Below the pieces are notes generated by a model. That model ran no database searches. It saw nothing but the letters and a program-made list of their open reading frames with translations, and was not told where the DNA came from. From Adenanthera pavonina (Eukaryota; Streptophyta; Magnoliopsida; Fabales; Fabaceae), in the NCBI GenBank assembly GCA_026686845.1, contig JAIVEN010000008.1, positions 36,088,501 to 36,152,500 on the forward strand: a stretch of 64,000 bases of DNA. The letters run 5' to 3'. Below are positions 36,601 through 48,866 of the stretch, in pieces. How positions within the stretch are numbered: position 1 is the stretch's first letter; each line of letters opens with the position of its first letter. The position numbers were made by a program, and so were the translations under genes.

Positions 36601-37044
36601 CTCGCATGCTCTGCTCCTCCACTTCCCGTGTCCCCCTCGGTTTTTTTTTGCCTTCTAGTGTCTGCTGCCCTAATTGTTTAGGGCAGCCTTTTGGTCCAAC
36701 CCCACGAGCCCAATTGTGGGCTTGTGGTATCTTAGGTCTGAAATTACCCCCCCCTTTTTTTTTAAATTTTTTTCTTTTTCTTTTTTTTAATTAGTTCTTT
36801 TTATTAATTGTTATTATTATTATTTTTTGTTGTTTTATTTTTTTTATTTTGTTTTATTTTGTTATGTATTTGTATATTAATTTTATTTATTTAATTATTG
36901 CAACTTTCTTCTTATTTTTTGTTTTTTTTATTTATATATTATTATTTATTATTAACTTTATTTTATTTTATTTTTGTTTTTTGTTTTTGCTTTTGTTTTT
37001 GTTTTTTGTTTTATAAAATACCCGGACAAAATGGGGTGTTTACA
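33606..37044. mobile_element. Solo LTR of an LTR retrotransposon, 3439 bp
   Basis: The element starts TGTCGCACCCG and ends GGGGTGTTTACA, the TG...CA form of LTRs, and is flanked by a perfect 5-bp duplication AGAAT (33601-33605 and 37045-37049). Unit 2 of the duplication has the uninterrupted site near 47755-47775. No second copy of either terminus start, no primer-binding site and no gag or pol frame is present, so it reads as a solo LTR left by recombination. The block near 34085-34165 (GGCCTACGTATCC ... CACGTAGTTCGGG) reminds me of LTRs of the Tat/Ogre branch of Ty3/gypsy; this lineage call is from memory. Two ~80-bp similar units lie at about 34678-34758 and 34917-34996. The CT-rich part 36000-36620 gives long but non-genic open frames. 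Confidence 0.8.
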
Positions 37045-38178
37045 AGAATTAATAAAGAATTAGAGATTATTTTCTACCTTATCTTTTATAATTATGAGAG
37101 AGAAATAATCAAAATAGTTATGTTTGAGAGATAATTAAGATTGGTGAAAATTTAACAGGTTCATGTAAAAATCATCTTAGAAATTTCTAATAATTTTTTA
37201 AATATTAAAGGCCATTACTTAATTTTAACAAATTTCTTTACTCGGTGTAAATTAATTGAAAATAATTTATAGATGGAACCAAAGATAGTATTTATAAATT
37301 TACCTGAAATTCATGATTTAAAAAAAAGAATGAAAAATTCACCTCAAATTGCATTATAAGACACCAGTAGCATGATTCACTTTTTTTTAAATGAAAATTA
37401 TTACCTTTATTATTATCATTTAAGATTATAGCATACAAATTAATAAATCTAATTAATAATTATATAGAAAATTCATTAATGTTATCTTTAAATTTTAATG
37501 TGATGTATAGGAATATAATTGAAAAAAATAAGAATTAATGTTGTATAGAAAATTTAAAATGACAAAGAAATTAAAATATAATATAATATAATACTCATTC
37601 TAATTCTTAATATAAAATTTATTTAACCAAAATCACGTGAATTAAAATGATAAATTAAAATTAGTTCATAACATTATTTTTTTCTTTGAAAAATCATAAT
37701 GTCTTTCAAAAGCTACATTTGTTGAACTTTGTTAAAAAATGTAAATTATAATATTTCATTTAATGCTCAAAATATAAAATGGTGGGTGAATTCTATCTAT
37801 TAAAACTTGTTGGGATGAATTAAATTAATGTATTTTTTGTAGTACATAATAAATATTAAATTGTATTGTGAAATAGTTATATATTTAAGAAAAGTGAAAC
37901 ACGTCCAGGGAAGCATCTTTGTATCTATGTCACTGTCATTGCTATTAGTACTTTTAAATGGCACGCCAAAAACAAGTCAGTCTATAATATTAAAATAATG
38001 ATCTTGATGAAGTGGCATAATATAATGATTAGAGGGAGAGCATTTTTTGAAGTCAATGGCCTTTGGTGTATTCATTTGTTTAATAGGATAAAATAACTTG
38101 AGAACAATACAATTCTTAAATTAAATATCTGACACGCGAAGTCATAATTCTCATTAAAATAAATTAACTAATTCATGT

Positions 38179-38282
38179 ATAAAAGATTATTAGATCTTTA
38201 TTAGTGTGTTTAGTTCAACTAAAAGAATTGATAAAAGATTATTAGATCTTTATTAGAGTGTTTAGTTCAACTAAAAAAATTG
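38179..38282. repeat. 52-bp tandem duplication
   Basis: Two adjacent units (38179-38230, 38231-38282) share AAAAGATTATTAGATCTTTA and TTTAGTTCAACTAAAA. The equivalent place in unit 2 (about 52305-52330) has at most one partial unit. Confidence 0.75.
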
Positions 38283-39102
38283 AAGGAAAAATGATATAGA
38301 AATTTTAAAATTTCATTAAAAATTTTTTAATAAAATCTTAAAGAGAAAATTAAATAATAAGTACGTTTTTCTTTCTAAAAAATCCCAATTTAGGGAATTG
38401 AAGATTAAATGGATAATCTCCTCCAATCTTCTCCAATTTTTTGAGTAAACTGAGGGGAATGAATTTAATTTCTCATTTTTCCTTAAAAAATTTCTAAAAA
38501 TCCTAAACCAAAAATACCCATAAGTTTTTTATAATTTTAGAAGTGATTTGGCAAAAACATTTTAGAGGTTATTTAAATTTTAAAATTTTAAAATTATATT
38601 ACTCCCAGAAAACTTTGGGCACGTTGAATAATGATCATGGCATTTTTTAAAATTGTCTTATCAATAATAAAAATTGTAGCTAACAGACATTTATTTATAA
38701 GTAATATAAGCTTATTAGCAAGTTATAATAGTATTACTTACAAATGAGTATCTATTACTTACAAATATACTATTATCACTTATAAACAAATATGTATTAC
38801 TTAAAAATGAGTCACTTACATAGAAAGAATATTTTTTCTTTTATTTTCTAATTTTAATTTTAATTATAAATCTTGATAGTATTAGAGAATTAGATAAATT
38901 GTGATTCCTTTTTGAAAATATCTTGAATTCTTGGTATTTATTTAAAATTTTCCCTTATGCTAGAGGAAGCCATTTCCAAATTAAACTACCGAGCATGTTT
39001 TAAATTCCAATATATCTTGGACCAAGGATCCGCAAAAGTCACAAGCGCCAGTTTGCTACCATGTGACAAATGTTTACAAACGTAGTAATGAACACACTTT
39101 AA

Positions 39103-39685
39103 GAGTCGTTTGATTTTCAGTTGATTAAAATTGAGTTTTGATAGAATTGGTTTTGTAATATAATTATGATAAAAATTGATTTTGGACTAACATATTTATA
39201 TTTGGATGATTTATTTAAAAATTAATTTTGATAAAACTCATAATTTTCTTCTAAATTGAGTTTAAACTCTATCCCATAATTAATTTAATTTATTTGAACT
39301 AAAATTTAACCTGTATTTATTTAATTGAGAACATAATATATTTAATATAACATTTTCTTACAGGTCATGATCTATAAAAATTAAAATTTTGAAAGGACAT
39401 TTTGGTCAATAGATAGGATAAATTTTATGGAAATTTTATTTTCCTAATTTTTATATTTTTTCTCATTTTTATTATTCTATTTTTATTTGACTTTAAAATA
39501 AATACAGATAAAAATGAAGAAGCAAAAAGGAAAAGCATCTATTGAACTACTTCTTCGAAAACCACGTACTGCATGTGAAATCATTTTCAAATGGGAAAGT
39601 AAAAAATTATCAAACATACCTAAAACTACATCAAACTTAGTTTTAGCCCCAAACTAAAGTTTGGGTAGTGATGCCAAACAGACCC
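39103..39685. mobile_element. PIF/Harbinger-like MITE, 583 bp
   Basis: The left end GAGTCGTTTGATTTTCA and the reverse-complemented right end GGGTCTGTTTGGCATCA form an imperfect inverted repeat. TAA on both sides (39100-39102 and 39686-39688) is the Harbinger target size. It lies in a ~1-kb stretch absent from unit 2. Non-coding. Confidence 0.65.
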
Positions 39686-41001
39686 TAAATCATCATTAAT
39701 CCAATGGATTTGATAGATTTAGAGGAAAAGGAGAAAAAAATTTATGTCACATCTTTTTTCTAAATCAAATAAGGAGAGGGGAGTATACACTTTTCCTTTC
39801 CTCTTGAAAGAGAGAGAAGGGGCTCCGCTCATTCTTATTTGGTTTAGATAAAATAGAATACAAAATTTTCTTTTTTCATTCTTTTAAATCTTTCGAATCA
39901 AACAGATATTAAGTATTTAAACACTTGTGCCACAAGTTAAGACCAATCCAAAACCACTTGAAAAAAAGTAGTGACAATTTCAATAGGATTAAGAAAAGTG
40001 CAAAATGTAAACACCCATATAACTAAACATTGTTAAGCACAAATATTTTAAAAAGGAAAATTGGACGATGGCTTTCGAATTAGATAAGATGCTGTATATG
40101 GTCCAATATTAAACACATGTATGTAAATTCATGTTCACACCATATATACTATAATTCGTCCAAACTGCGAACCCCTTCATTGATATTTGATGGCCAAATA
40201 AAAACAAAAAACTGAAAAGAATTTCGGCTCGGCTCGGCTCATAATTTTTCCTTACTCGTGCGCACAACACACACTTACTTTTGTATCTATTGGAGCATTA
40301 TGTCGTTTTCATGGCAGAGAGCAGAAATCATTTATATTTAATAAAAAATGTGACCTAAAAGGTCTTGGGTCTAATTTTGAGCTCATGCCTCTTAATTGTT
40401 TATATTATTTATCTATCTATTAAACTTTTGAGGGGGGAAAAACACAAGTGATGATCCTAACCGCTGACAACATTAATTTGTAAATGAACTTAATTCTTAA
40501 TTGGAAAGTGTGGTTATTAGGAGCTTCAAATACTATAATTAGTGAGTTCTCATGAATAAATGACATTTTGATTAAAAAAAAAAAAGAAGAAGGAGTTATA
40601 CGATTTAAAGTAATTAGCTAGTTGCTACCTGTATATGATGCTTCTTTCTTTAAGATTTTCATAAGAAAAAGAAAATCATACATTAATAGAAATGATGGTG
40701 TTTTGGCTAAAAAGGTATAGGTCTTCGATCAGTAATCAAGAGAAAGAAAATTGTTGACAACAAATCCAAAACAAATTTAATTATAAAGCATTTTTTTTAA
40801 TTTTATGAGTTATTTGTATATATTTATATAATAAAAAGAGAAAGAATGTTATAATTAGGTGTAGAGTATACTTTAGTCAAATTAAAGATTCATCATGCAT
40901 AACAACTACCATATTATAAAATAATTAGAACAAATTATGAATTATATATTAGTCATGCGAGAAACGTGAAAATTTATGGTGGGCGTCAATTGGAGGGAGC
41001 G

Positions 41002-41072
41002 ATGGAGAAAGCCGTCCATTTCTCTTTTCTATTTTTCTTTGTTGTTCTGCACAGCGTAATGGAAAAAGGTAT
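41002..41072 (+). other. Possible orphan signal-peptide exon (unproven)
   Basis: From the ATG at 41002 the frame reads MEKAVHFSFLFFFVVLHSVM and then EKG, a short positively charged start followed by a strong hydrophobic core, like a secretory signal. GTATAC follows at about 41069 and could serve as a donor. Unit 2 keeps almost the same sequence at 54467-54540, but its start codon is ATA. No mature-peptide exon could be recognised downstream, so this may be a gene relic or chance. Confidence 0.25.
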
Positions 41073-41292
41073 ACTACTCGGACCTTTCTATTCGCTTTTT
41101 TGTCGTTTTGCGCTCGTGGAGGGAAGGTTAAACGCAAGAGGATCAATCAAATAACGTTAACGGACAACTTGGGCTAATCTGTGGCCGAAAACACTACTTG
41201 TCTCGGCTGAATTTACCACTTGTCATGGCTGAATTTATTTATTATGCCAGTTTTGTATTGCACGCCAGCTCAGAAGCGGTTGCAAAATATGC

Positions 41293-41571
41293 TACTCTCT
41301 CTTTCTCACTCTCTACCATTTTGACCCTTCTCACCGAATTATATAAATTAAAAATTAAAATTATTAAAATTAAAACTAATTAATTATCTTGATTTCTTTA
41401 AAAATTTTAATATTTTTTAAAACTACCCTTATTTAATCTTTCTTTCTGTTTGCATATATTAAATATGAATATTTTTCTAAAAATATATAATAAATATTAC
41501 CTCGTATATTGTAAAGAGTCTTATATTTAGGATTAGAACAAAAGATCCTATATATATATTACCGGAGGAAG
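41293..41571 (-). mobile_element. Stowaway-type MITE family B, copy 3 (unit 1 only)
   Basis: Reverse orientation: the conserved end ACCGGAGGAAG lies at the right, before TA. The core AATATTACCTCGTATATTGT is the reverse complement of the family core. Unit 2 has short unfilled sequence at the matching place (about 54720-54745). Confidence 0.75.
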
Positions 41572-42003
41572 TACCATACTAGAACACAATGGGAAGAGCT
41601 TTAGACATAATAAAAAATGTTTATTATATTTTTAAATTTCTAAAAAAATTTAAATTTTTTAATTTTATTTCTATTAATTCTACTTATTTAATTCAATATA
41701 ATACAAGTTACAATACTTATAATATAATAAATATAAGAAAAAAAAAATAACAAATTACAGCATGTTACCTTATACTTTCTATAGTCCCAAATATAAAAAT
41801 TTTTTTAAGGATTGTATTGGTTCAAAATATAAGAAAAAGAATATATATTTGGTGCAATAAATAAGATATTCCAATATTACCCCTCATTAATTAGGGGAAA
41901 TGTTGTGCTTTTCAATGATCATTGATTGATTGGGTGTAAAAGAAAGACCATTAATTGAGGGCAAATTTGGGAAAAAATATGTTTTAGTATAAATTAAATG
42001 ATA

Positions 42004-42266
42004 CTCCCTCCGGTTCTTTATATAGAATTTTTTACCCTGATCGTAAATATAAGACCCTTTATAATATACGAGGTAGTATTTATTATACATTTTCAGAAAA
42101 ATACCCCTATTTAATGTGTCCAAAGAAAAAGAGATAGATTAAATAAAGGTAGTTTTGGAAAAATGTTGGGATTTTCAAAGAAATCGAGATAGTTAGTTAG
42201 TTTTAATTCTAATTCTTAATTTACATAATTCGGTTAAAAAGGTCTTATATTAAGGATCAGAGGGAG
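42004..42266 (+). mobile_element. Stowaway-type MITE family B, copy 4 (unit 1 only), 263 bp
   Basis: CTCCCTCCGGTTCTTTATAT at the left and AGGGAG at the right, TA on both sides. Unit 2 reads straight through the site near 55135-55140, showing a clean empty target. Confidence 0.85.
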
Positions 42267-42799
42267 TATTAATTAACAATATTAGTATGTGTGAGATAGT
42301 TAATTAGTAAAGAGTACTTGATTTCTTTTATTATTCAAAGTTGTTTCATAGGAGCCAAAAATTATTGATTATATTAAATTTTATTAATAATTTAACTAAA
42401 ATATCCTCAATAATAACCTATATTGAATTAAACGAGATGGGGTATAGTCGGGAAAACAAATTGATAATGTATTGAAAATCTTAAAAACAACAATGGATTT
42501 GAAATAAAATCAAAACTTTAGAATAAAAAAAATGGAATGTAGGGAGTGATGGGTTCAATAATAATTTGAATAAAATTTTAGAAGATGATAAAAAAGAAAT
42601 TTAGGTGGGATTTTAAAATTTAAATAATAAAAAAATAGAGATGAGAGAATAGAAATAAAAATAATAATGATAAAATAAAAAGAAACACAAAACCTAATGA
42701 AAATTTTATGTTCGGATATTTGGCTATTGTTGGAATTAGCCATGAAAATTGATAGATAGTTGAAGCGAAAGATGAAGATGAACAAAGAATGAAAATAAA

Positions 42800-43300
42800 C
42801 TATTTCCTTTCATCATTAATATAAAATTATTTTAATTAAATCAAATGAATTAAAGATAAGAGTTAAAGTTAGTTAACTACCTTGATTTTTTCAAAAATCA
42901 AGATATTTTTTCAAAATTACATTTATTTAATATCTTTCTCTCTCTCTCTCTTTTATATTTTATTACCCGGTATCCTGTGGAATCCTAAATTCACTGTCTG
43001 CTCCAAATTAATTCAAATCCCGTTGTGTAGGACCTTACAGTGGCTTATGGATACTAATGGGAAGATCTCTTTGATGCCTTAATTTTTTTAACGCTGCTAT
43101 ATCTCCCAGGAATCGAAACCTTTAGTCCGAGAAATGCTGGTCAATCCCCTTACCATTTGATCAGACACTCATTGGTTCTTTCTTTCTCTCTTTGAAATGA
43201 ATTAAATAGGGATATTTTTGAAAAATATATAATAAATACTATATCTTATTCTAGAAGCAATCTTATATTTAGGATAAAATCAAAAGGCACTATATTTAAA
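42800..43300 (-). mobile_element. MITE family B, copy 5, interrupted by a SINE
   Basis: The family B core continues from 42800-42943 to 43192-43300 when the intervening SINE is removed. The interrupted part is the pyrimidine-rich TCTTTCTCTCT tract. Outer limits are approximate because the ends are decayed. Confidence 0.6.
42944..43180 (-). mobile_element. tRNA-derived SINE nested in a MITE
   Basis: On the minus strand the box A-like TCAAATGGTAAGGGGATTGA lies at 43160-43141 and the box B-like GGTTTCGATTCC at 43120-43109. The 11-mer TCTTTCTCTCT occurs on both sides (42933-42943 and 43181-43191), a plausible target duplication. The 3' end is A-rich (near 42950-42965). It shows no obvious similarity to the SINE in UBP1 beyond the promoter boxes. 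Confidence 0.65.
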
Positions 43301-43495
43301 TTTGAATGGTGCAATATATTGGTTAAAGAAGATGATGATGAACAAACTAGTGATAATGAAACTACAGGTGAGCGAAATGACAATGAACCAAGGGTGACAG
43401 AGGTGAAGTGATGAGTAAATAATTCTTCCTAACACAAGTCAATGCTAATTGCTAAATGACCTTTTATTTAAATTATGGTCTTAACTACTTTATAG

Positions 43496-43726
43496 AAAAA
43501 ATCTCATTACTCTTAACAGTTAACAACTGTGATTATAATCTTGGCCAAAAAAAAACAACTATGATTATAATCACATATAAACTATAGTACTTAAATACAG
43601 TGACGGATATAGAAAAAATCTCGTAACTCTTAATAGTTAACAACTGTGAATATAATGTTGGCAAAAAAACAACTATAATTATAATGACATATAAACTATA
43701 ATGCTTAAATAAAGTGACAGATTTAG
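43496..43726. repeat. Tandem duplication of about 116 bp
   Basis: Two diverged adjacent units (about 43496-43612 and 43613-43726) share AGTTAACAACTGTGA, ATATAAACTATA and the closing AGTGAC-GAT motif. It lies in a part of unit 1 with no counterpart in unit 2. Confidence 0.75.
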
Positions 43727-45237
43727 GGGCCAGCGGCACCCCCACAGGCCACAACTTGTGTGTCTCTAAAACTCTGAAGGCAGCCTTTGGAAATCAAGTT
43801 ATAAAAGAAGATTTTATGTGACTTTTATTTTTTTTAGCATTAAAAGCATTTTTCAACTATCAGCCGAACACTAATCTTTCTAAGATGTATAGATCATCAA
43901 ACTAGGTTTTGTTTTTGTCATGAAAACATTTTCAATGTACATAATTAGAAATTAAATCCTAAATCTGTCCTTACTTAAAATAACCAACTATCTATTAACT
44001 ATGCCGGACTTTGGTAGTTGGCTCATAATTTGCATATGAAGGAAATTTTTACCCAAAGAAAAAAATTTCTGGATCTGTCATGCTATAAATACAATACCTA
44101 AGCAAGGTAAATGCAGAAAGAAATAAGAAATCACATACTTTGAGCCATGATCAATTTTGATTGCTACGAGAACTATAAATAAAGATGTAAGATAGCACCT
44201 TAATCAGTCTTATCAATTCTTACTGAGATAATACTATAGTTTTTGTGAGATAATCCGAGTAACATAAACTTCGTTGAATAAAGAGAATAACCAATTCCTA
44301 TTCAGGACTTTCATGACTTAACTCATTAATAGTCATAGGCTTTTTACTTTTTTTTTTCTCTAGCATTCATAAATCTAGTTAATTCAAATTATTAAGTGAA
44401 AGATAGTGATTTGATTATTTATCTCTTATATTTTGGAATGAATTTGTATACCTCATTTATTATTGATAATTATAATTATGACCTTTCATATTTTGCAAAT
44501 TTTATAAACTTTATCCAATAATGTTAATCTAGATTATGTCCTATCATATGGTCATTATAGCAATGCTAATAAGTGTACTATTATGTATAAATTGAATATA
44601 GATGGTATTGAAGATCATATTAAGTTGATGAGATTAGAGGCTTTATCATGCATAATTGGATGATCGCTTTTTATCACGTTTTCAAAGAAGCCAATGGATA
44701 TGGAAATTGGCTAGTACGTCACGTTTATACCATAGATATGAATTTTATTTTTCTTAATGATCTCCTTTTCAATGTCGGGAACTTTTTTTTTTTTTTTATA
44801 CAAATGTAGGGAACTTTTAGCCCTGGTAAAGGTGTCGAGGTCCAGGCCAACGGTCACTTGAACTAGCTTTTTGTATAGTTCTTCATTGTCGCTTGATTCC
44901 AACAAAAAAAGAAGAAAAAAGATCATATTAAGTCTATTTTAAATCAAATACTATGAATGATATATCTCATCATAATACTTGTACAACTCACAAAGTTCAA
45001 TTCTGATATATATAGTATTTAGGTTTTTAATATTGGTCTTATCTTAGAAGAATTTCTTCATCCCAAATATAAATTACCGGAGGAAATATATGTTGTATTA
45101 TTATTTTTTATTTATATTCTTGATCTACAATTAAAAAATGACAATTTGAGGATAAAATAAAAAAATAATAAGAATAATGATAAAAAAATTAGAATTCTTG
45201 TTAATAAATTTAATAATCTAACCAAAATTTTATTTTT

Positions 45238-45242
<5 letters not shown>

Positions 45243-45268
<26 letters not shown>
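45243..45268. repeat. (TA)n microsatellite
   Basis: An uninterrupted run of thirteen TA or AT steps. The matching place in unit 2 (about 55600-55610) has only a short version, so it grew after the duplication. Confidence 0.9.
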
Positions 45269-46968
45269 GAGATAGTTAAAAATCACCTCCACTACAAATT
45301 GGATGTTGTTGACGCAAAGGAAAAAGATTGCTGCATCACATGGATCATGCGGGGGATATTAAATAAAGACTGTGAAGCCTCCTGGACGCCAGTGGGTAGT
45401 GTCCATTATTGATCTATTCCTAGCCTAATAAATTGACTAATTTTGATTGGGGACCAAACTACGTGACACATTAATTGCATATATGCATGATTCCAAATGT
45501 CACAAGTAGAGTGCTTTTCATTCTGCTGTTTTTTTATTTTTTTTATTTTTTAAATTTTGTCCAGACATTCTACTGTTTTCTATTCATTGTTGATTTCATT
45601 TATTGTATAAATTATAAATTTGCATCTCTTATTATAAAAAAAATTATTTACAAGACAAGTCGATAAAAAAAGATGTGCGTAAAAAGGATAAACATACCTC
45701 ATGCGAAATTTAATATTTCAGATATTATTTTCTCTTTATTTAAATGCACAACTTTTCACCAAAAACAAAATGTACCACTACTTGTTCACTTTTCGGTTTA
45801 GTCATTTTACTTGCGTTAAAACTTTTTGTTTTATTTCGATGTTTGGGCATTAATATGCCATACGAGGTGAGTGGGAAATATAAAAGCAAATATAAAATTT
45901 TCCTTTTCTCATACTCTTTTTTTATGCCTTGTTGGTAAAAAAAAGTTTTTTGAGCTCATCCGGAGAAGATAGATATTGTGCCCATTTCTCTAAATCGTTT
46001 ACATATGATTTTGATGTTTTAGACTTTGAATTTTGTATTTTTTTTTAATTAAATAAAAATATTTTTATTTAATTTCATTCAAACTAAAAAAGAATTAAAA
46101 ATGATCAAAATCTTGTAGATTTTAAGAATGAACACAGTGACCGTCCCTCCTTCTAGATGAACGCATCTAATTTTTTTTTCTTTTAAATTTTTATATCCAC
46201 CATATATTTTCTTGCCACATAAAAAAAAATATCTATCATATTAGGAAATGGAGGGAATATAAAAAAGGTCAGTTTCAATAATAAAATTATTCCTTCATAT
46301 TAAATATAAGTTGTTTGTACTTGCCTTATACATATAAAGAAAAAAATGATTAAACTTATTAAATTTAATTTATTTTCCAAATTTACCCCTAATTAAATAC
46401 TATTACTCTTCAATTATTATTTTCTTTCAACATAATTAATGAAAGATATACATGAAAAAATATTTAGTGACCCATATGACTTATATTTTGAATTATAAAA
46501 TATTTTCTCTCAATAACTTATATTTCAAATCAGAGGGAATATTTAAAAATTGTTTTGGTTTTTATCTTTATCTCTAATAAATATTATAAATCTAATAGGA
46601 TATTATACTCTTTAAAGCAATTAATATTCCACAATGTAATTTTCAATATATTTTTAAAGTAAAATAATTAATATTTTATAAATTTTTATAATATGACTTA
46701 TATTTAAAGCCATAAATTTCTTTTAAAAGATGTGCTATATAAAGGACTAAAGGAAGTGTAAGATTTAAATAAATTGTATTATTGATAAACTACTTCCTCT
46801 CATTTTGAATATAAGTCATTTTTTAGTAGTTTACCAAAATTAAAAAAAGTAAGTTGCATTAAAAAATAACAACAACAATATTAACATTATTCTACTAAAT
46901 GAGATAACTTGCATAAATAAAAATTTTTAAAAAATATCTTTGGTTTGTATTTTTACCTATAATAAATA

Positions 46969-47235
46969 CTTCATTCGGTCCTATTTAATTAATTGTACAG
47001 AAACCAAGAAAAATAGTTTTACTTATTGAATCTATGAAAAAAGTATAATGTTTTCCAATAGTACCCATATTTAATGCATTTCATTTAAACTTGACTATCT
47101 CTCTTATATTTAATTATAGATAAAGGTAAAATAGGAAAAAGAATATTTAATATTATAAAATTACTAAATGAAACTTATATTTTAAATTAAAAAAGTTTTT
47201 GAAATATGACTTATATTTTGGATATGAGGGACCAG
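46969..47235 (+). mobile_element. MITE family C, unit 2 only
   Basis: Starts CTTCATTCGGTCCTATTTAA after TA and ends near TATGAGGGACCAG. Unit 1 lacks it between about 33345 and 33360. It shares the family core with 26326-26600. Limits are approximate. Confidence 0.6.
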
Positions 47236-47260
47236 CAAATATTTAAAAAAACACATAGTA

Positions 47261-47525
47261 TTCCCTTCGGTTCTAAATATAAAGTTTTTTTTCTTAATTC
47301 TAAATATAAAACCCTTTACAATATATGAGGTAATATTTATTATGCATTTCTACAAAATATCTCAATTTAATGTATCACAAAGGAAGAGATAATAAGATTA
47401 AATATAAATAGTTTTAAAAAGATGTTACAATTTTTGGAAAAATTAAAATAGTTAAATAACTTTAACTTTCAATCTTAATTATCGTGATTCAATTAAAATG
47501 GTCATATATTAAGAATAAGATGGAG
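47261..47525 (+). mobile_element. Stowaway-type MITE family B, copy 6 (unit 2 only), 265 bp
   Basis: TTCCCTTCGGTTCTAAATAT follows TA, and the right end GATGGAG precedes TA. The core AATATATGAGGTAATATTTA matches the family. Unit 1 reads through the empty site near 33370. Confidence 0.8.
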
Positions 47526-48866
47526 TAATACTTTTTAAAGCAATTAATGTTTTATAAAGTAATTTCCAAGAAGGATATTTTTTAAATAGATCAATTAAAG
47601 ATCCATATACTCTTACAAAATGACTTATATTTTAAATAATAAGATTATTATAGAAAGTGACTTACATATAACACAGAAAAGGGTATACTCCTTCTCCTTT
47701 TGTTCCTCTGATAATTTTGTAGAACTAATTATTGACTCTTAATATAAATCATTTTAAATAATCTATAAAAAATTGAATATTATTTTCAAATTTATTTTTT
47801 ATAATTATGAGAGAGGAAATAATCAAAATAGTTATAGTAGGGAGATAAATAAGATTGATTAAAATTTAATAAGTTCATGTAAAGGTAATTTTAGAAATTT
47901 CTAATAAATTTTGAAAAATTTAAGACTATTAATTAATTTTAACAAATTTCCTTACTAAGATTAAATTAGTTAAAAATGATTTGGGATCGAAGGTAGTAAC
48001 CATAAATTCACCTCAAATATATGATTTAAAAAAGGAAAGGAAAATTCACCTCAAATTGCTGCAAAATGATTCATTTTTATTTTTAAATAAAAACTATTAT
48101 CTTTATTATTATCGTTTAAGATTTTAGTATACAAATTAGCAAACTTAACTATTAACTATATTTACTTTTAACTTTTCTAATATGTTCTTAAAAAATAAAT
48201 AAGAGGAATGTTATTAATGTTATTTTTTATTTTTAAAATGATGTATAAGAATATAATTGAAAAAAATAAAAATTAATGTTGTATTGAAAATTTAAAATGA
48301 CAAAGAAATTAAAACAGAATATAGTATAATACTCTATCTAATATTTAATATAAGACTTTTTTAACTGTGGATTGGAATAAGAAATTTAAATTAATTAATA
48401 ACTTTAATTTTTTTCCTAAAAATCAAAATGTATTTCCAAAACTATGTTTATTGAATTTTATTAAAAAAAGTGAATTAAACCATTTCATTTATTGCTCAAT
48501 GTATAAAAGAGAGGGCAGACTCTATTTTTTAAAACATTTTGGGTTGAATTAAATATGTGTATTTTTAATGTAAAATAAATATTACATTATATTTTAAAAA
48601 AATATCATATATTTAAAATGGATGAAAAATATATAAGGGAAGCATCCTTTTATCCTAAATCACTACTTTTAAATAGCACGCCAAAAACCTGTCAGTCTAT
48701 AATATTAAAATAATGATCTTGATCGCCTGGCATAATATTTAATGATTAAAGGGAGACCAATTTTTAAAGTCAATGGCCTTTGGTGTATTCATTTGTTTAA
48801 TAGGACAAAATGACCTGAGAACAATACAATTCTTAAATTAAATATCTAACACGCGAAGTCATAATT

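Larger units (their letters stand above)
32470..46235. repeat. Tandem segmental duplication, unit 1
   Basis: This unit is collinear with 46265-58258 in direct orientation. Matching anchors include 33030-33240 with 46550-46810, 37050-37180 with 47770-47930, 37950-38150 with 48660-48860, 40070-40940 with 53220-54120, 40950-41270 with 54410-54720, 44870-45280 with 55220-55640 and 45300-46230 with 55640-56220 plus 57850-58250. By eye, similarity is roughly 80% at the left and well above 90% around 40070-41100. The unit holds no gene that I can support. Insertions specific to it include 32604-32881, 33606-37044, 39103-39685, 41293-41571 and 42004-42266. Confidence 0.88.

Noticed and set aside
33606..37044. 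Complete LTR retrotransposon
   Set aside because: There is no duplicated terminal region inside the interval and no gag, protease, integrase or reverse transcriptase motif, so a solo LTR fits better.
43109..43160. Genuine tRNA gene at the pol III boxes
   Set aside because: The stretch does not fold into a complete acceptor and anticodon structure by eye and continues into a SINE body with a tail. The same applies to 14534-14588.
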